Source: Puffinus mauretanicus (taxonomy: Eukaryota; Chordata; Aves; Procellariiformes; Procellariidae). Taken from it: a stretch of DNA of 64,000 nucleotides. Positions 16,601-30,200 of the stretch are shown here, piece after piece. Location of the stretch: the NCBI GenBank assembly GCA_023333565.1, contig JAJKFH010003173.1, positions 1,116,001 to 1,180,000 of the forward strand, read 5' to 3'. Made by a program: the position numbers and the translations under genes. Under the pieces are notes generated by a model. That model was not told where the DNA came from and made no database searches. It was given only the letters and a program-made list of their open reading frames with translations. Positions within the stretch are counted from its first letter, which is position 1; each line of letters starts with the position of its first letter.

Positions 16601-19600
16601 TCAGGCATGCGGTGCCTGAGATGTTCTGAAGTGCATTGAGTTTTCCCATCTCTGCTGAGCCCTGAAACCGAGGGTGTCCTCCTCACTTCAAAAGGGGGTT
16701 AAATGTACAGATGGATCCCTGACCTGTCTGCAAAGCACTGACCTGGAAGGGAAGGAGACTTTCAACTGCCTTATTACCTACCCTGCAGCTCAAAGCTACA
16801 GATCACGTCCCCCTCAATTGCCTTTCATTGCTCTCAGGATGAAAGCCGTCTTTGGCAGAGGGGATTTGAGAACCAAGGGCCTGCAAATCCTTGCCTGCCT
16901 CTGCTGCCCTCGCTCCAGCGCCGGCAAGCACCGCTCCCACCCCGCGAGGAGTGGAGGGGACCCATGGGTCTGCCTGAAGCTGGAGCCAGCCCTGCACACG
17001 TGTGTGCACACACGCACACGCCCTCTGCGTGTTTATAAAACAATCTTTTTCATTTTCTGGTTGGCTTGGCAAATCACAGCTGCTCCTTCCCCAGAGCTCC
17101 TGAGCACATTTGCACAGGTTCCCATTTACATACAGTAGGGCTTTTAATTTCCTTTGCACCGCATGTTTCACGAATAAGCCATCTGAAATATTGCAGATGG
17201 CTGGGACGGGGAGTGAGGTGTGGGATACTGGGGGGGGGAGAACGGAGCCGAGCCCGCAAGACAGATAACACACGTTTCGCCTAATGGCAAAGCCCAGGCT
17301 TGCTGCGGCTGCCCCGTGGTGGAGGATTATGTGAGGGTTTGCTCTCCACTTATTTTTTTTTTTAATTCAATGGCTTTGCATTTACCAAGACTGAGCCAAG
17401 GTGCTTGAGTATTAATTGATTCTTGCTGCTGAGTGAGACTGATTAAACAGCAGCTTTGGGGTGTGAGTGGCAGCTCACAGAGGCAGTAATGAGCAGGACA
17501 AGAGGTCCAGGACTGAAACTCCTCTCCTCCAGCATCTGTTAACACAGTTACAACCCCAAAACCACAGCAACAGCCACAAACGCACACACGGACGCACGCA
17601 CCCGCACAGAAGAGCCTTATTAAAACAAATGGCTCCCCCCAACACCTCCCACTCAGGGGAATGACGGGGGTTTCTCAGCTAGCAACACCCTGCAGCTGGG
17701 TTAATTACCGCCGTTTGGGCGAGCGCTGCCCCGCCTCAAACCCCAGCACATCCCCCGGGCAAACGCGGGATACGTAACGGCTAATTCAGCAGCGAAACCT
17801 CTGGGGTGCCTGGGGGGACCCCCGAGGCCGGGGCAGCGTAATTAGCGTTCTATAGTGATTAATATGGTACAATTTGTGCATATGGTGTAATTACGGGGAT
17901 AATTTATGCACGCAATTGATGATAGCGGAGCTTCCTTGCTGCTGGTCCCGGGTTCCCAGGGCACGGCTGCCCGGTTCCCATCGCCCCCCGGCCGAGGGGC
18001 GCGTCCCTCCGGGAGGAGCAGAACCCCAGCGCCGAGGAAGGAGGGGGGGACCCGCCGTGGCACCGCCACCGGGAGATGGTAAACGCGAGGAGAAGGGTGG
18101 AGGAAATGTGGGCGCAAGGCAGAGCGGGAGGGGTGCGCGGTTGCCGCGGTTGCTCCAGCTCCCGGCGGGATGCTCCAGCTGCCGGCGGTCTGTCTGCCAT
18201 CTAGTGGCTTTCCAGCTTTTGGGTTTGGATGCGCAGCTCCCGGAGCCGTTCCTACGGCGCTGCAGATCACTTCCGAGATGGGGTGGAAGTGAAGTGCTGG
18301 CCAGGCTTTGGAGGGATCAGAGGGACATAAGGCAACAGCAGATTGCACAGGATTAGCACTAGGTGGGGAGTGAAATCGGACCTTTATTTGTAATGCGCTT
18401 TTCTGTATCTCGTCTGGTTCAGCTTTTCACTGTTTATGCCTTGAATATGTTTCTGACCCCATGCACACAGACAATGAAATGCAATCCTTTCGCTCTAGTT
18501 AAGAAGTCAGTGATGAACTCAAGAACAAGGGATCTGGCCTGACTAATTATCAGAGATGTCCTATCTTTGCAAGACAGTTGTGATCTAGTATGCTCATTTG
18601 TAGCTATGTAGCAGGGCAAATGGTAAACAACAAAAAAAATCCCAGTCTATATGTAGAGGCAATGGATTGTATACGGACTGGCTTTAAAAGTATCTGAAAA
18701 GCTTGTCCTGTTTGTAATGCCAAACTGGGGGCTGGCACATAGCTCTGTATTTCTCTGCTTCTGAGCTTTAGGGTTATTGCCTGATTTGAAAAAGAAGTGC
18801 AAAAAGAAGTGAGAACTTACAAACTCAATGCCCAGTATAGAGGGCCTGCGGTGTGGTCCTTACCCCGAAATGCTCTACAGACTTTGGATCAGTCCTTTCA
18901 GTTGCCCAGATGCTCTGCACCCCAGCACCCTGCAATATCAGGCGCTGGGCATATGGCCTGCAAGGGGTATTTGAGTATTTGAGGGCTGAGAGAGATGACC
19001 CCGCTCCAGGCGGGGTGGGAGCCCCTCAGCAGCACAGGACTATAGCCACGGCTCTGCGAGGACCGACTGCTGCTGCAGCAGAAGTGAGACTTGTTAAATG
19101 CGTGGGACAAAGTGTGTGTCAGCAAGAGGCTCTCCGTGGCCCGGTCTGCGCAGGGATGAGCACAGGGATCAGTCAGCTCATCTCCGCCCTGGCGATGGCT
19201 GCTTTTCTCTAGTGAGTGATGGGAGCCTCCGTATTGAGCTGGAAACAGCTTGAATTCCCTGAAGGGAACATGCCATATAAATGTACAGGAATCTTATTTC
19301 CAGTCTGGCTTGTGGTGTTGTTAGCGGAGGCTCTGCAAGGCACAGACATCAGAATAAATGTGACCCTTTTAAAGACGGCTGATGATGCAAAGGTCAAAAA
19401 AAGTGATTGACGAGGAGAAAAGTACATGCTAATATTTCTCCAAGAGGAAAAAGAATTACATATAATGGGTGTAATATTCAAAAAGAGCCAGCACATATGG
19501 TGAGTGATGCCAGCATTTTAAAGGCACTTAAACCTTAAATTTCCCCTTGATAAAAGTTATGTCACTCTTACACAGTGCCTTACACTGACATGTTTTATGG

Positions 19601-22600
19601 GCAAAGTGTCACACAAACATACCCAAAGGAGAGCAGAAATGCCAGCGCAAGCAGCAGTGCTGCAGGGGCAGCAGGCGGGTGGTAGCCAGCTCCCTGCTCA
19701 GGGCTTGTGGCTCTCTCCAGTGGAAGCCTCTCCTGCTTCTTGGGTTGTGGCCATTGCATCAGGTTCCTCCTGAAAGGTGTGCTTGTCACAGGTCTGGGCA
19801 GAAGGATTGTGCCTTCTGCAGGTTTTTTGTTGTCCGTTTTCCTACCATCAAGAAAAAACAAATTCCCCTTTCTGCTCTGCCTTAGACAGTTAGCATCTGG
19901 ATTTGATCATTGTCAACAGCATCACCCCCTTACTTGGACATGTCCAAGGGTAGGACCTTTGTAAATCCTGAGCTGGCCTTTTGTCCAAGCTCAAAATCTT
20001 TGTCTTAAAGCTCTGTATTGCGAAATGAGGAATAGAGGCTGCTGCAAATTCAGTGCTTTAAGCAGGAAAGGGCACTGGATGCAGGGCTGAGGATGCAGCA
20101 ACGTGATGGAGCACCAAGCACCCGCCCCGGCAGGTCGGCTTTCTGTGCCTGCGCAGGGAGCAGGTTCCAGCAGCAGGGATGCAGCATCAGAAACCCTCCT
20201 GATTTATTGTCTCTAAACTGGGTGCACAAAAAAATCAGGGAAGTAATCAAAGTGATAAACTTTACGCTTCTCTATCACATTGAAATAATTGTTCTGACTG
20301 AGCATCGTTATCCTGCCATTTTTCTGCTCCCATGTCACTTACTGAAAATAAAGGCTCACTTCTTCCATTATAATGAGCTACAGTTTCAATAATTCACAAG
20401 GACTTTTACTGGGCTTTATTTTTTAATCTTCATCACAAGGTTATAAAATTTGTACCACTCTTCTAAGTGTTACTGAAGTATCAGCAGAAGGAGAAGGCAA
20501 GCACACATTTGCTGCAGTTTATTTAGTGGAACTTTCCTATGCTATATTGGAACCTATTATTATTGCTATTATTTTCCCCAGTAGCTACTATTGGGGGAAG
20601 ACTAAGACTTGGAGGACAATATGGAGCTGGCTTGGGATGGAATTTGGGCCACAAAGGTACCATCCAGTGTTTAGAGACAACATTTTCTATTCCTGATTAC
20701 TTTGTTACCTGGAGAAGTTTCTGAAGCAGAGTAATCCTTGCACAATTATTCTAGGCTAAAGAAGTGCCATTTTTTTTTCTCTTCCTCTTCTATTGTTTCT
20801 TACTGGTTTTGGTGTATGATACTTCCATATATGCTCTGTACATATTTAATTTTCCATATACAAATTTCTGTCTGTCTTCAGGAAACGAGTATGGAACTTT
20901 TGTGTCATTAATCTGGTAGCATCTTGAATTATGGTGCTATTTCTGAAAGCTTTCTTCATATATATGAAACGATTATTTGACAGAACAGCGTTCAATAATG
21001 TTGGAATAATTATTATGCTTGTTTAATACATCAATTTAAGCTGTTATCATGGGTTCTTTGAAATGCTCGGTAATTACATAAATAGTTATGAAACATTCTA
21101 CCAATGCATCTTAGTGCAAAATATTGCTGCTGATCTTCTATAAACACAGAACTAAAAATTGCATTTGTGGAAGGAAGAGGGAATTCATGGCACCATGCTG
21201 AATAGGTTGTTTCCCTTATGCATACACCTGAATACCAGGCAATTCAAGCATCAGACCAAGAAATAAACTGTCACCGCCTCTTTTGCTTCCCTTCTCTCTC
21301 CTTTTGGTTTCTTAATTGCTGCTGCCTGGGTCCACGTACAAGAGCTGGCTGAGGCTCCTTCACCTGCAGGTTGCTGAAAATTTCTTTTCAGCTGCAGAGG
21401 TTCTTGGGCATCGAATTGCGCCGTTAATCTGGAGGATCTGGTACCTTTCTCTGAAGTTGGCCATTAGGATGATGATTCAGAGCAGCATACGAAAAGCTTT
21501 ACTGCAATGTAGCCACCTCTGCCAGTGACGGCCGGGCACCCCGGGTGGCAGGAACCCGGCGGGGTTGCGGCAGGCTGCACGGGTCCCCGTCTGCAGGCGG
21601 GGGGCTGGCTGCGAGCTCCAGCCGCCGGTCGGCTCCTCCGCACCCTCCTCGTGCCCCGATGGCACAGCGCATCCTTAAAACCACGGGATCCCCTGGTTAT
21701 GTCCATGACTCCTGTTAAGATGACTTTGCTTAACCAGAACGGTGTCTTGTGCCTGGCATGTGCCAAGGGTGCATCTGCTTTCTGCAACCAGGAATTTCAT
21801 GACCGATAAAGCCGCGCTTGGCCCTTCCCTCTCCGGGGCTGCATCTGCTGCTGCCTGGTGGGTTTCAAGCAGGGCCTGGGAATGCAACAGCTCTATTGAT
21901 CTTTATTCTTCTGGAGGTTTGTTAACACATTATTAATTAGCACGTGAGGCCAAGGGGAGGTTTGTTAGCACTTTCATCTGCCATTTCCAAACTTCTCGTT
22001 ACTCTGCTCTATTTGCACTGGCACCTATGAAATGGCTTTTTTCTTCTTTTTAAGAAACAAACCAGAAATGTGTATGAATGTTGGTGTGAGCATTCAGCAA
22101 GCCTGAGAAGATAGGTCGTCTTAATTTGGGAATGGTGAGGGAAGGACGCCCTAGTGCCATGTTGCCAGCCCAAGCAGAGGACAGACAGGAGAGGGTCTGC
22201 TGGATGCCTCAAGTCAGCACTTCTGGCAGATTTCCTAAGAATATATCAGTGCTTCGAATCAGGGAGTCCTTAGACATTGGATTGGGGAGCATCTGAGTGA
22301 AGATCTAGGTTTTGACTGAAAATTTCTTTCCTTTGTTCAAACTCCTCCATGGTGAGGGGTGGTGGGAGCACCCCCCCTCAGCCGTGAGATCCCAGCCAGC
22401 GCTGACCCCCTCCCCGTTTTGGAAGGGAGCATCTGGTGCTGTCGGCTGAGCAGTCCATCACGGCTCGGCACTGCTGTCACCGGGAGACATGGTGGAACGA
22501 AAACAAAAGACGTGACAAATTTGTCCTTTTCTCTTTTATAATTAACCAAAATATCTCATTGTGTAGCAAAGCATGGCTCCTAATTAACAGACAGGCGAGA

Positions 22601-25600
22601 GGCTATTTTTAAAATCCAGACCCCCAGTAATTATATTTGCAGCAGAGAATGATATTTCAGTCAAATGCGACAGACAGTGAGCCAAGCTCCCATGTGAGGC
22701 AATTAATATTTCACACCTGCCAAGCAGATCAGCAGCGGGGAGAGGAGGGGATGGCATTGAGAAGGGGATGCTGCGCTGGGGGGGCTGCCGCTTGCAACAC
22801 AGAAGACCAAAAATCCTTCACTTGGCTGCACAACGGCCAGGGAAGTAGGGCTTGCTACTGTTGAGACTGAGAAAGAGGAGCTGCCCAAAGCGGACATCAG
22901 CAGAAGGGCTCTTGTTAGGGAGAGGGTCTCAGGAAGGCTGTGTCCAGCCTGGCAGGGAAGGGAAGGGAAGGGAAATAATCAGAAACACTGACAATAACTT
23001 CGCCCGTTTGGGAAGTAGATTCCAACATCAGGACAGTCGGCCCTGTCCCTTCCATCATAAAGTTATTTCTCTTTTACTGGTCCCAGCGAGGCAGCTGGAG
23101 GAAGCCGTCGCCTTGCGCTCAGCGGCTGCGCTGTCTTCCAGGGCCTCCGGGCTCTGCCAGTCGCTCCGTGTGCTGGTAATGGATGTAACTGCACCTCTCC
23201 TGTGAGTTGTACATATTAGCGTGTTCATTTTCCCTGTTATGGAGACAAAAGCATGTATTTTCCTTCCCACTGTTTTTGCTGTTCAGGATTAATCTGCCCA
23301 TTAATGGATAATCTGTCAGCGTTTAGATGCATTGAAGTTGGGAGGAGATTTACAGGCTTGTGATACCATCTGCTTTATTAGAATGGTTTGAAAACCTGAC
23401 GTTCAATTTGTTCTGCAGGATTTGACGACAGATTATTCTCTAGATTCCAAAATAATTAAGAAAACCAAAAACCAGAGAGAATGGTGACAAGGAGGATGGG
23501 CAGAGGGAGGGGAGGCAGCTCTCGACCTGTCCTCTGGGTAGGAAGGACTGACTAACCTTGGCGAAGCAGCCCGGGCTGCAGAGCCTTTCTGCTCTGCTTT
23601 GTTCCTCTGCATGGCAATAAAATGCCACCAGAAGCGTGGCTGGGAGACCATTTAGCCAGCAAGTCTGAGCCTGGAGGATAGCACAGCCACAATTTGTCTC
23701 TTATGCCTTGGTAGTAATTATAAAGTTTTTGTGTTTAACGAACAAGCTGGTAGCGGGGCGGTGGTTGTGTATTCCACAGTTTGCTCTGGAACAAGAGCAA
23801 CATGCTGGCGACGGTACCTTGAACGCTGCAGCTCTGAAAGTTTCCTTTCCGAATTATGGAGGAATCTCGCTCAGACAGGGGACTCTATTGACCTCCCGCC
23901 ACCATCCTAATGAGAAAAGATGATGGTAAAACTCCAGGGGGAAAAAAGGCAAACAAATCTTCTTTCTTCCATAAAAACAAACCAACAAACCTGTAACAAT
24001 TAATCTGAAACCATCTAGGAGAGGTCCCAGGAGAGGGCTTGTGTTTCCAAAGCGCTCTCTGAAGCACTTCTTATAAGTAATGGAGCCTCAGCCTCCAGGT
24101 ATCGATCGTGTGCCCTGTGTCACCAGAGCGCTTTAGCTAAATGATGCGGCGTCACTTCTCATCACCGCTGCTCTCCCTAAGATTACAAATGCTGCTGGGA
24201 GGGGCTGCGTCCCAAAGGGTCAGAGGAAAAGTTCTCGGAGGTGGAAAAAACCAGTCAATTTGTAGTATTCCTCATCCCAAACTTACAGTGAAAATGCCCT
24301 CAGTCCTCCAACTGCGCCAGCCAAAGTCATGTTGAGCAGCACTAAAAGCCTGCCTGTTGCAATTCTCCTTCTGTGTAGGATAGCACAGGAAAACACAATT
24401 CCTGCTACAGCAGAGGCTGTGTGCTGCTGCCCTTCTCATGAAGATGCTGTTTGCTCTTCTGCATCCACATTCGTGCACGTACTGATCTGCTCCCCTCAAT
24501 CCCCATTGCGCATCTCCCCCAGCTCCGCTCCACAGCACTCCCCAGGGCTTCCCCTTATTCCCCCCTTAATGGATCCCTGGGTTCTGTCTGTATAAAATTA
24601 AGGTGCTCTTTGTTCATCATAATTGCTTGAGATCCTTGCAGAAAAGACTTTCTAAAAGCACAAACCAGAAATATTCCCATATCGGAGAGTTCTGCTCTTC
24701 ACAAAACAGCTGTCGGAGGCTGTTCTGCATCGTGGCTGGACCTCCAGCAGCAGTAATTCTGGCGTGGTACTGCAGGGGGAAAATGCATTTGATGGAGCTA
24801 AAAAGAAAAATATCTGAAAGAAAAATGTAATTGGAGAAACCACAGTGTTTATTAATAGTGGGCAAAGGGGAGCTGTGGAAGGATGGAGGTGTCTCATCCT
24901 GCTGCCTGGGGATGCAGTGCTGGGAGGCAGGCAGCCCGCGCAGGGTGGGCTCACAGCGGCTGCAGCAAGTCGCAGCGCAGCTGGCCGTGCAGCGAGCGCA
25001 GGGACCTGCTGTAACACTGGTCATACATGAAAATGGAGAGAGCAACATGGGTAGGTGGATGTCTGGGGCCCGCAGAGGAACTGGAAATAACAAGCCTTTT
25101 TTCTCATCAGCCTCGGATTCCCTGTCTGTGAAATCACTTGTATTTCCAAATCAGAAATGGGAGGATTTAGCCACAGCTCCGTGGCTGGTCTGGCTGCATC
25201 CCTGGGAGGGGACAGGGCAGAGAGGCCCAGCAGTGTTGGGACCATCCCCACTGCTCCTGGGCACGTGGGCAGCCCGTGAACCTGCTGTGGCTGAGGAGGT
25301 GCCATCCTGAGCACGGAGAGGACAAAGGTGCTGTGCCTGGAAAGCTCTGCTTGGGCCTGAAATCCTTCCTGCAGCTCTGGGAAAAACCAGTGTCGTTAAC
25401 TCTCTGTTACTGTGGGAAGTTTATTCATCTTGGTCATTTCTAATGCATCTTTTATTATCTCATAAATAGATTTTTTCCTCCCCCTACATCATCACAGAAC
25501 TGAGAATATAGTTTTGGGATTGCGTCCACTATTTGGATGTCTTTTTATGCTTCTTCTTTAGTTGGACTTTATCAATAGCATTATACGAGATACAGTATAA

Positions 25601-26630
25601 TTTGTATGGTGAAATAGCCCTATAATTTTAAATGTAATACTGTTGGATGTTTATATTTTAATGCGACTGTCCTGTAATACCCGCCTCCTTCATGGCAAGA
25701 GCTATGCTCGTAAGATGCCCCTCGCTCCCCTTCCCAGGAGGTTTAACTGGATAGCATCTGATTGCATATGCACTTTGATTTTCAGTGATACTGGAAGCTT
25801 TTTGTTCTATTATTCACTGTAGGTCTGTGTTGTCTGTGCTTATTATGTGCCATCAGAAGGTACCTGGGAGTCTGCAGCCTTCCCAGCCACTCTTATTGTA
25901 CAAACACATCAATAAATAAGTGGTGCCTGAATTTAGCTGTGTGCTCATAAGTGTTAGCAGAGCCCTGTCATTTTTTCAGGTCATCTAGCACTGGCGTTGA
26001 AATAGTTTTGCTGTTGCTTCCTTCTCTTCAGGGGACAACCAGAGAAGCGGCTCTTAGGTTTCTGTTTCATTTTATTTATCCCTCCAAGACCAAGGACATG
26101 ACTTTAAAATCAAAACAAGAGGGTATTTGAATGTGGCCGTTACAGTTTCCAGTGCGGTGGGTCAGTAGCAGCAGGAGTTGGTAATGACTGAGGATGCTCC
26201 TGTCTATGTATTTGAACAAACCCTCCTTTGAAAAATGGAAAGACTCGTACCTCTGGGACATCATTTCCCAGGTAGAAAACAGCAGCACTTTATTATCAGC
26301 AATTGCCAGGGTGGAGATGAGAGCCCTTTCCAGTCCTTTTCCCCTGGTGCTTTTAAAGATGCCTTTCACTGCTGCTGGTGATGAGTTTTACATCTCATCT
26401 GATGCTTCAGTAACACCTGGCACTAACCTGATATTTACTCAGAGTAAAAGCCATTCCTTTATTTCCTAATTACAATTTTGGTTTCTCTCTGAGAAATACT
26501 ACGATAGTTTTTAGGCTGCACTTACTTTACATAAATTACAGCCGGAGGGGATGTTCTCCCTGGAAATAAAGGCAACATAGGCTTGGTTTTTCCCCTAATC
26601 TTGGTCAGTGTTGCTTCACCAACGACCTTT
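10680..26630. other. Intergenic region, no gene seen
   Basis: There are no recognisable protein-coding exons, RNA genes or long repeats. Open frames here are short, overlapping and without family motifs. The stretch is AT-rich with many TAATTA/ATTA-type words, notably 13.0-14.0 kb, 15.85-16.3 kb and 17.84-17.93 kb. A GC-rich patch lies at 17.93-18.20 kb. A short GGGAA tandem lies near 22.96 kb. Such spacing between developmental genes often holds conserved enhancers, but that cannot be judged without an alignment. Confidence 0.5.
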
Positions 26631-26639
26631 GCACCTACT

Positions 26640-26960
26640 GACAGCAGCTACCGCCACCCGCGGCTGCTCAGCTGTGGGGATGCTCTACCGGCCGGCCCCC
26701 GGGCCGCCAGCGGGGCTGCGGGCGGGAGCGGCGCCGCCGAGGGGCACTGCCGCTCCGCGCTGCCCGCGCTGCCCCGCGCTGCCCCGCGCTGGGCTCCGCA
26801 TCCTCCTCCCGCCGCGCCCGGGCCCGGCCGGCGGACCCCGAGCGCCCCCCCAAGCCGCCGCCCTCGCCGGCCGCTGCTGGGCCGGTCCCTCAGCTCAGCC
26901 GAGCAGCGGCGATGCTCTGCAGGAGCCAGTCACGTCTCCAGCAACCACTTACCGTGCACG
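26640..26960. promoter_or_regulatory. CpG-rich islet between PLXNA2 and CD34
   Basis: About 320 bp of very high GC with dense CpG (many gcgc, ccgc and cggc words), in otherwise AT-rich surroundings. It includes a three-copy 10-bp gctgccccgc repeat near 26765. Long open frames on both strands are a by-product of GC richness. It could be a promoter for an unannotated non-coding transcript or a distal element. No splice donor or core-promoter motif decides the direction. Confidence 0.4.
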
Positions 26961-27065
26961 GCGCGCTCTGTATGAACCTGGAATAAACCAGGCAACCCAT
27001 TAGGCGGCTATGTTTAAAGTCTATTTGCAAATACGACAAAATAAAAATATAAAAACAGCCAATAG

Positions 27066-27274
27066 GACAAATTTCTTCACCAAAAGGGTTGTCAAGCACT
27101 GGAACAGGTTGCCCAGGGCAGTGGTGGAGTCACCATCCCTGGAGGTATTTAAAAGACGTGTAGATGTGGTGCTTAGGGACATGGTTTAGTGGTGGACTTG
27201 GCAGTGGCAGGTTAACGGTTGGACCTGATGATCTTAAAGGTCTTTTCCAACCTAAACGATTCTACGATTCTATA
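27066..27274 (+). mobile_element. CR1 LINE 3' end
   Basis: Typical CR1 3' tail. Motifs include ttcaccaaaagggttgtcaa, ggaacaggttgcccagg, catccctggaggtatttaa and ttggacctgatgatctta, with the terminal gattctacgattctat repeat. It is 5'-truncated to about 200 bp and has no coding capacity. It shows the host is a sauropsid, most likely a bird. Confidence 0.92.
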
Positions 27275-30200
27275 ATTTCATTACATTTAAAATGAATAGT
27301 ATTGCAAATAGCATTTATTTGGAATTAAAGTTTAAATTAAGCATCTTATATATCTCACTTGGTTTATTAACAAGATGGACTTGCTGCAGTCCTGGTGATG
27401 GATGGAAAGCCCAAGCAATGAATCCAGCTTGCATGTTGATATGACATCCATAAATGGGAGAAATAAATTGCAATCAGCAGTCTGCAGATCTGGATGGAGA
27501 AGCTAATCTTTGTACTAAATTACGAGACTTATGCTTTAACGATTTTTATTGGTGTCTTGTGGTGCTGCTGTTTATTATAGTTAAGTACTTTGGACGGTGC
27601 AGCGATGAAAAGCAGTCAATAAAATCAGCCAGGTTAATGAGACTCTGATACAGTCCAAAAGTAGTGATGGATAGTAACAGGAATATGACTAGTTCGTCTC
27701 TGTCCCCTCCTGTTCGTTTTCTTGTATTGCTGCAGCTGCTTGTCATTCTTTGTATATTCAAACAAATGTGCATATTTCCAGAAAAACAAAAAACCAGCCC
27801 TTGAGGATATCTCATCACTTCAACGCACCAGCAGTAGCCATCCAAAATCACACTGCTGTGTGTTCGACTGCAGACAGAAGTGATACAGCCGCATCCTACA
27901 GAGGTGTGTAATTAGCTTATTTGCTCTTTCTGAGGCATTATCATGACTTTAGCGAGAGCCAGTTCCCTCTCACTGACAAAAGCACTACTCGAAAGAGTTC
28001 TCAGCTAGGTGTCAGTGCTGCGGCTGGCTTTTCTTGTTCACCCTGATGCGAGCTGGGAGGCTCCCTAGCCGCTGGCCCCGTGAAGGGAAGGCGCGATGCG
28101 CTGGTGCTGCAGAGCGCTCTGACATCGCTGTCTCTGTCCGGTCAGTGGTGAGATATCATCTCCATGGATCTCGTTCTTTCCGTCACAAAGCCAGGAGGAA
28201 TTACTTTCAAAGACAACAAAGGTTTTTATTTAGCACTTGTGCTGGGGCAGTTGGAATGGTTTCCTGCCTGCGGTGTTCAATGTGCTGCAAACTGTTTCCA
28301 GGTCACACCAGCAGCTCCGGCCGAGCATCTTCTGGCTCTTTGCCCATCCTGTGCCCGTTTCTTTCTTCACATTTAGGCCCCTGTTCTTGCAACTTAGAAA
28401 AGTACTGCTTTTTGTAGGCTTCTGGTTTTGCCGATTCTTGCCTTGTTTTTCAAGGCAATTCCTTCTGACTCGTTCAACCTCCGGTATTGCTGCGGAAAAT
28501 ATGCATCTGGGGAACAGTTTCATGGAAAAATGCTTAAGTGACTTGATTTACATTGTAGCCTGCCCCTTAAAACTAGATTAAAACCCTAGTAATATCCCAC
28601 AAAGTGCTGAACAGACAGAAGGTAGTAAATGAGCACAGCCTTGATTAGATTTGAACCAACAATCTTGAAGTAAAAGTTTAAGGCATAAAACTGTTCAGCA
28701 ATCTATCCACCATATGGTTTGCTTGAATGTAGTCATGTGTATACTTCATATTTGCTTTATTATTTGAAGATATTGATTTTAGTGGAATAATCATACTAAG
28801 CCATTTGTTTTAATATACCACTTTTATTAGCAGTATGTTATAGTTGCAACAACCATGCATTTTTTTTAAGATTTCCAAAAGCTTTTTAAAATAAATGATC
28901 TACAGAACAGAAGTCTGATATTCTTGGGTTTTTTCAGCTATGTCTGAGGAATGACTCTGCTGAGTGTAAATGAATAAGCAGTAGCTGTGCGAGGGGGTAA
29001 TAAACAGCAAGGAAGCAGTTGCAAGGATTATGAAGGGGCAAGACTTTGCCCAAGTTAAAAAAAAAATATATTTGGTCTTTAATTCTGAGAACTATATTTA
29101 AATAAGACTTAGAAAAAGAATACAAACACCTAGATAAATGGTGGTGCAGAAAGGCAACGTTCTTTCATATATGATGGTTATTAAAGGCTCTGTGCACTCA
29201 GTTTGGAAGTAAATTTAAGAGCCCAGACAAGTTGCGTACTTCTTGCTGAAGCAGGAGGTTTTCCTTTGAGATTACAAAGAAGGGAGGAGAGGGGGAACCT
29301 TCATTTCAAGTTGTAGGTAAGGGTGAGGTGAAGGGGCAAGAGAGATCTCGTCCAGCACCCTCCTGCACTGGAGGGCAGCGTGCCCGCGGCACACACAGGG
29401 AGGTTTCTTCAGGGGTGAGTGGCTCTTCCACGGCTGGGAGAAGCAGACGGCTTTGGAGAAGCTCTGATGTAGGAATTGGGGCAGTAATCTCTCCAGAACA
29501 GCCTTCGCACAAAGGATGCCTTGATGGGAGTCTCAGGATGTAGTTTCTGAAACATTAATAAAGGAAGCATTTCCTGCCCCGAGTTACAATATAAATATAA
29601 TAACGTGCAAAACCAAACACAATAAAACAAATAGATGACAAGTTCTTACGGAAATCGCGATAAGGATGATAATATTAGGGAAGCTTTTGAGCTCTTTGCC
29701 CTTTCTTAGATGAATCACAATCAGTTCGTTCCTCAGAGCCATCTGCTCAGAGCAGAGAGCTTGTGTCCTGCGTTAGCAGTGGACAGGAGTTCCCCTTGCT
29801 CAGCCTCACTCAGGATTTGGTCCTGTGCCTCCTGTTAACACAAAGGAGATGTCGTCCCAACAGCATCTTGGAAGAAGGAGAAATAACCCAAGCTTCACTC
29901 AAATACCATTTTATGTGCAGCTTCCTGCTGTGCTCTGGTTGTCCTGCCCCGTACAGGGCAGGGATGCTCGTAGCGCTCCCGAAAGCTGGACCTCCCGCAG
30001 CAGTTCTGCGGAGGCCTGAGCGCAGTGGATGTGGGAGATGGGCTGGAATTTCTAGAAAGCGTTGGTCTCTCTGGGAAGTGGTGCAGTTTGGTTGCTAAGG
30101 CTGGGGATTGAGACGCAAAAGGTTTGGCTTTGGGGGTTTACTTGTGGTGTGGCGTTGCTCCAAGCCCTTCCACGTGCCTCTCTTCTCGCCCGGGAGGTGG

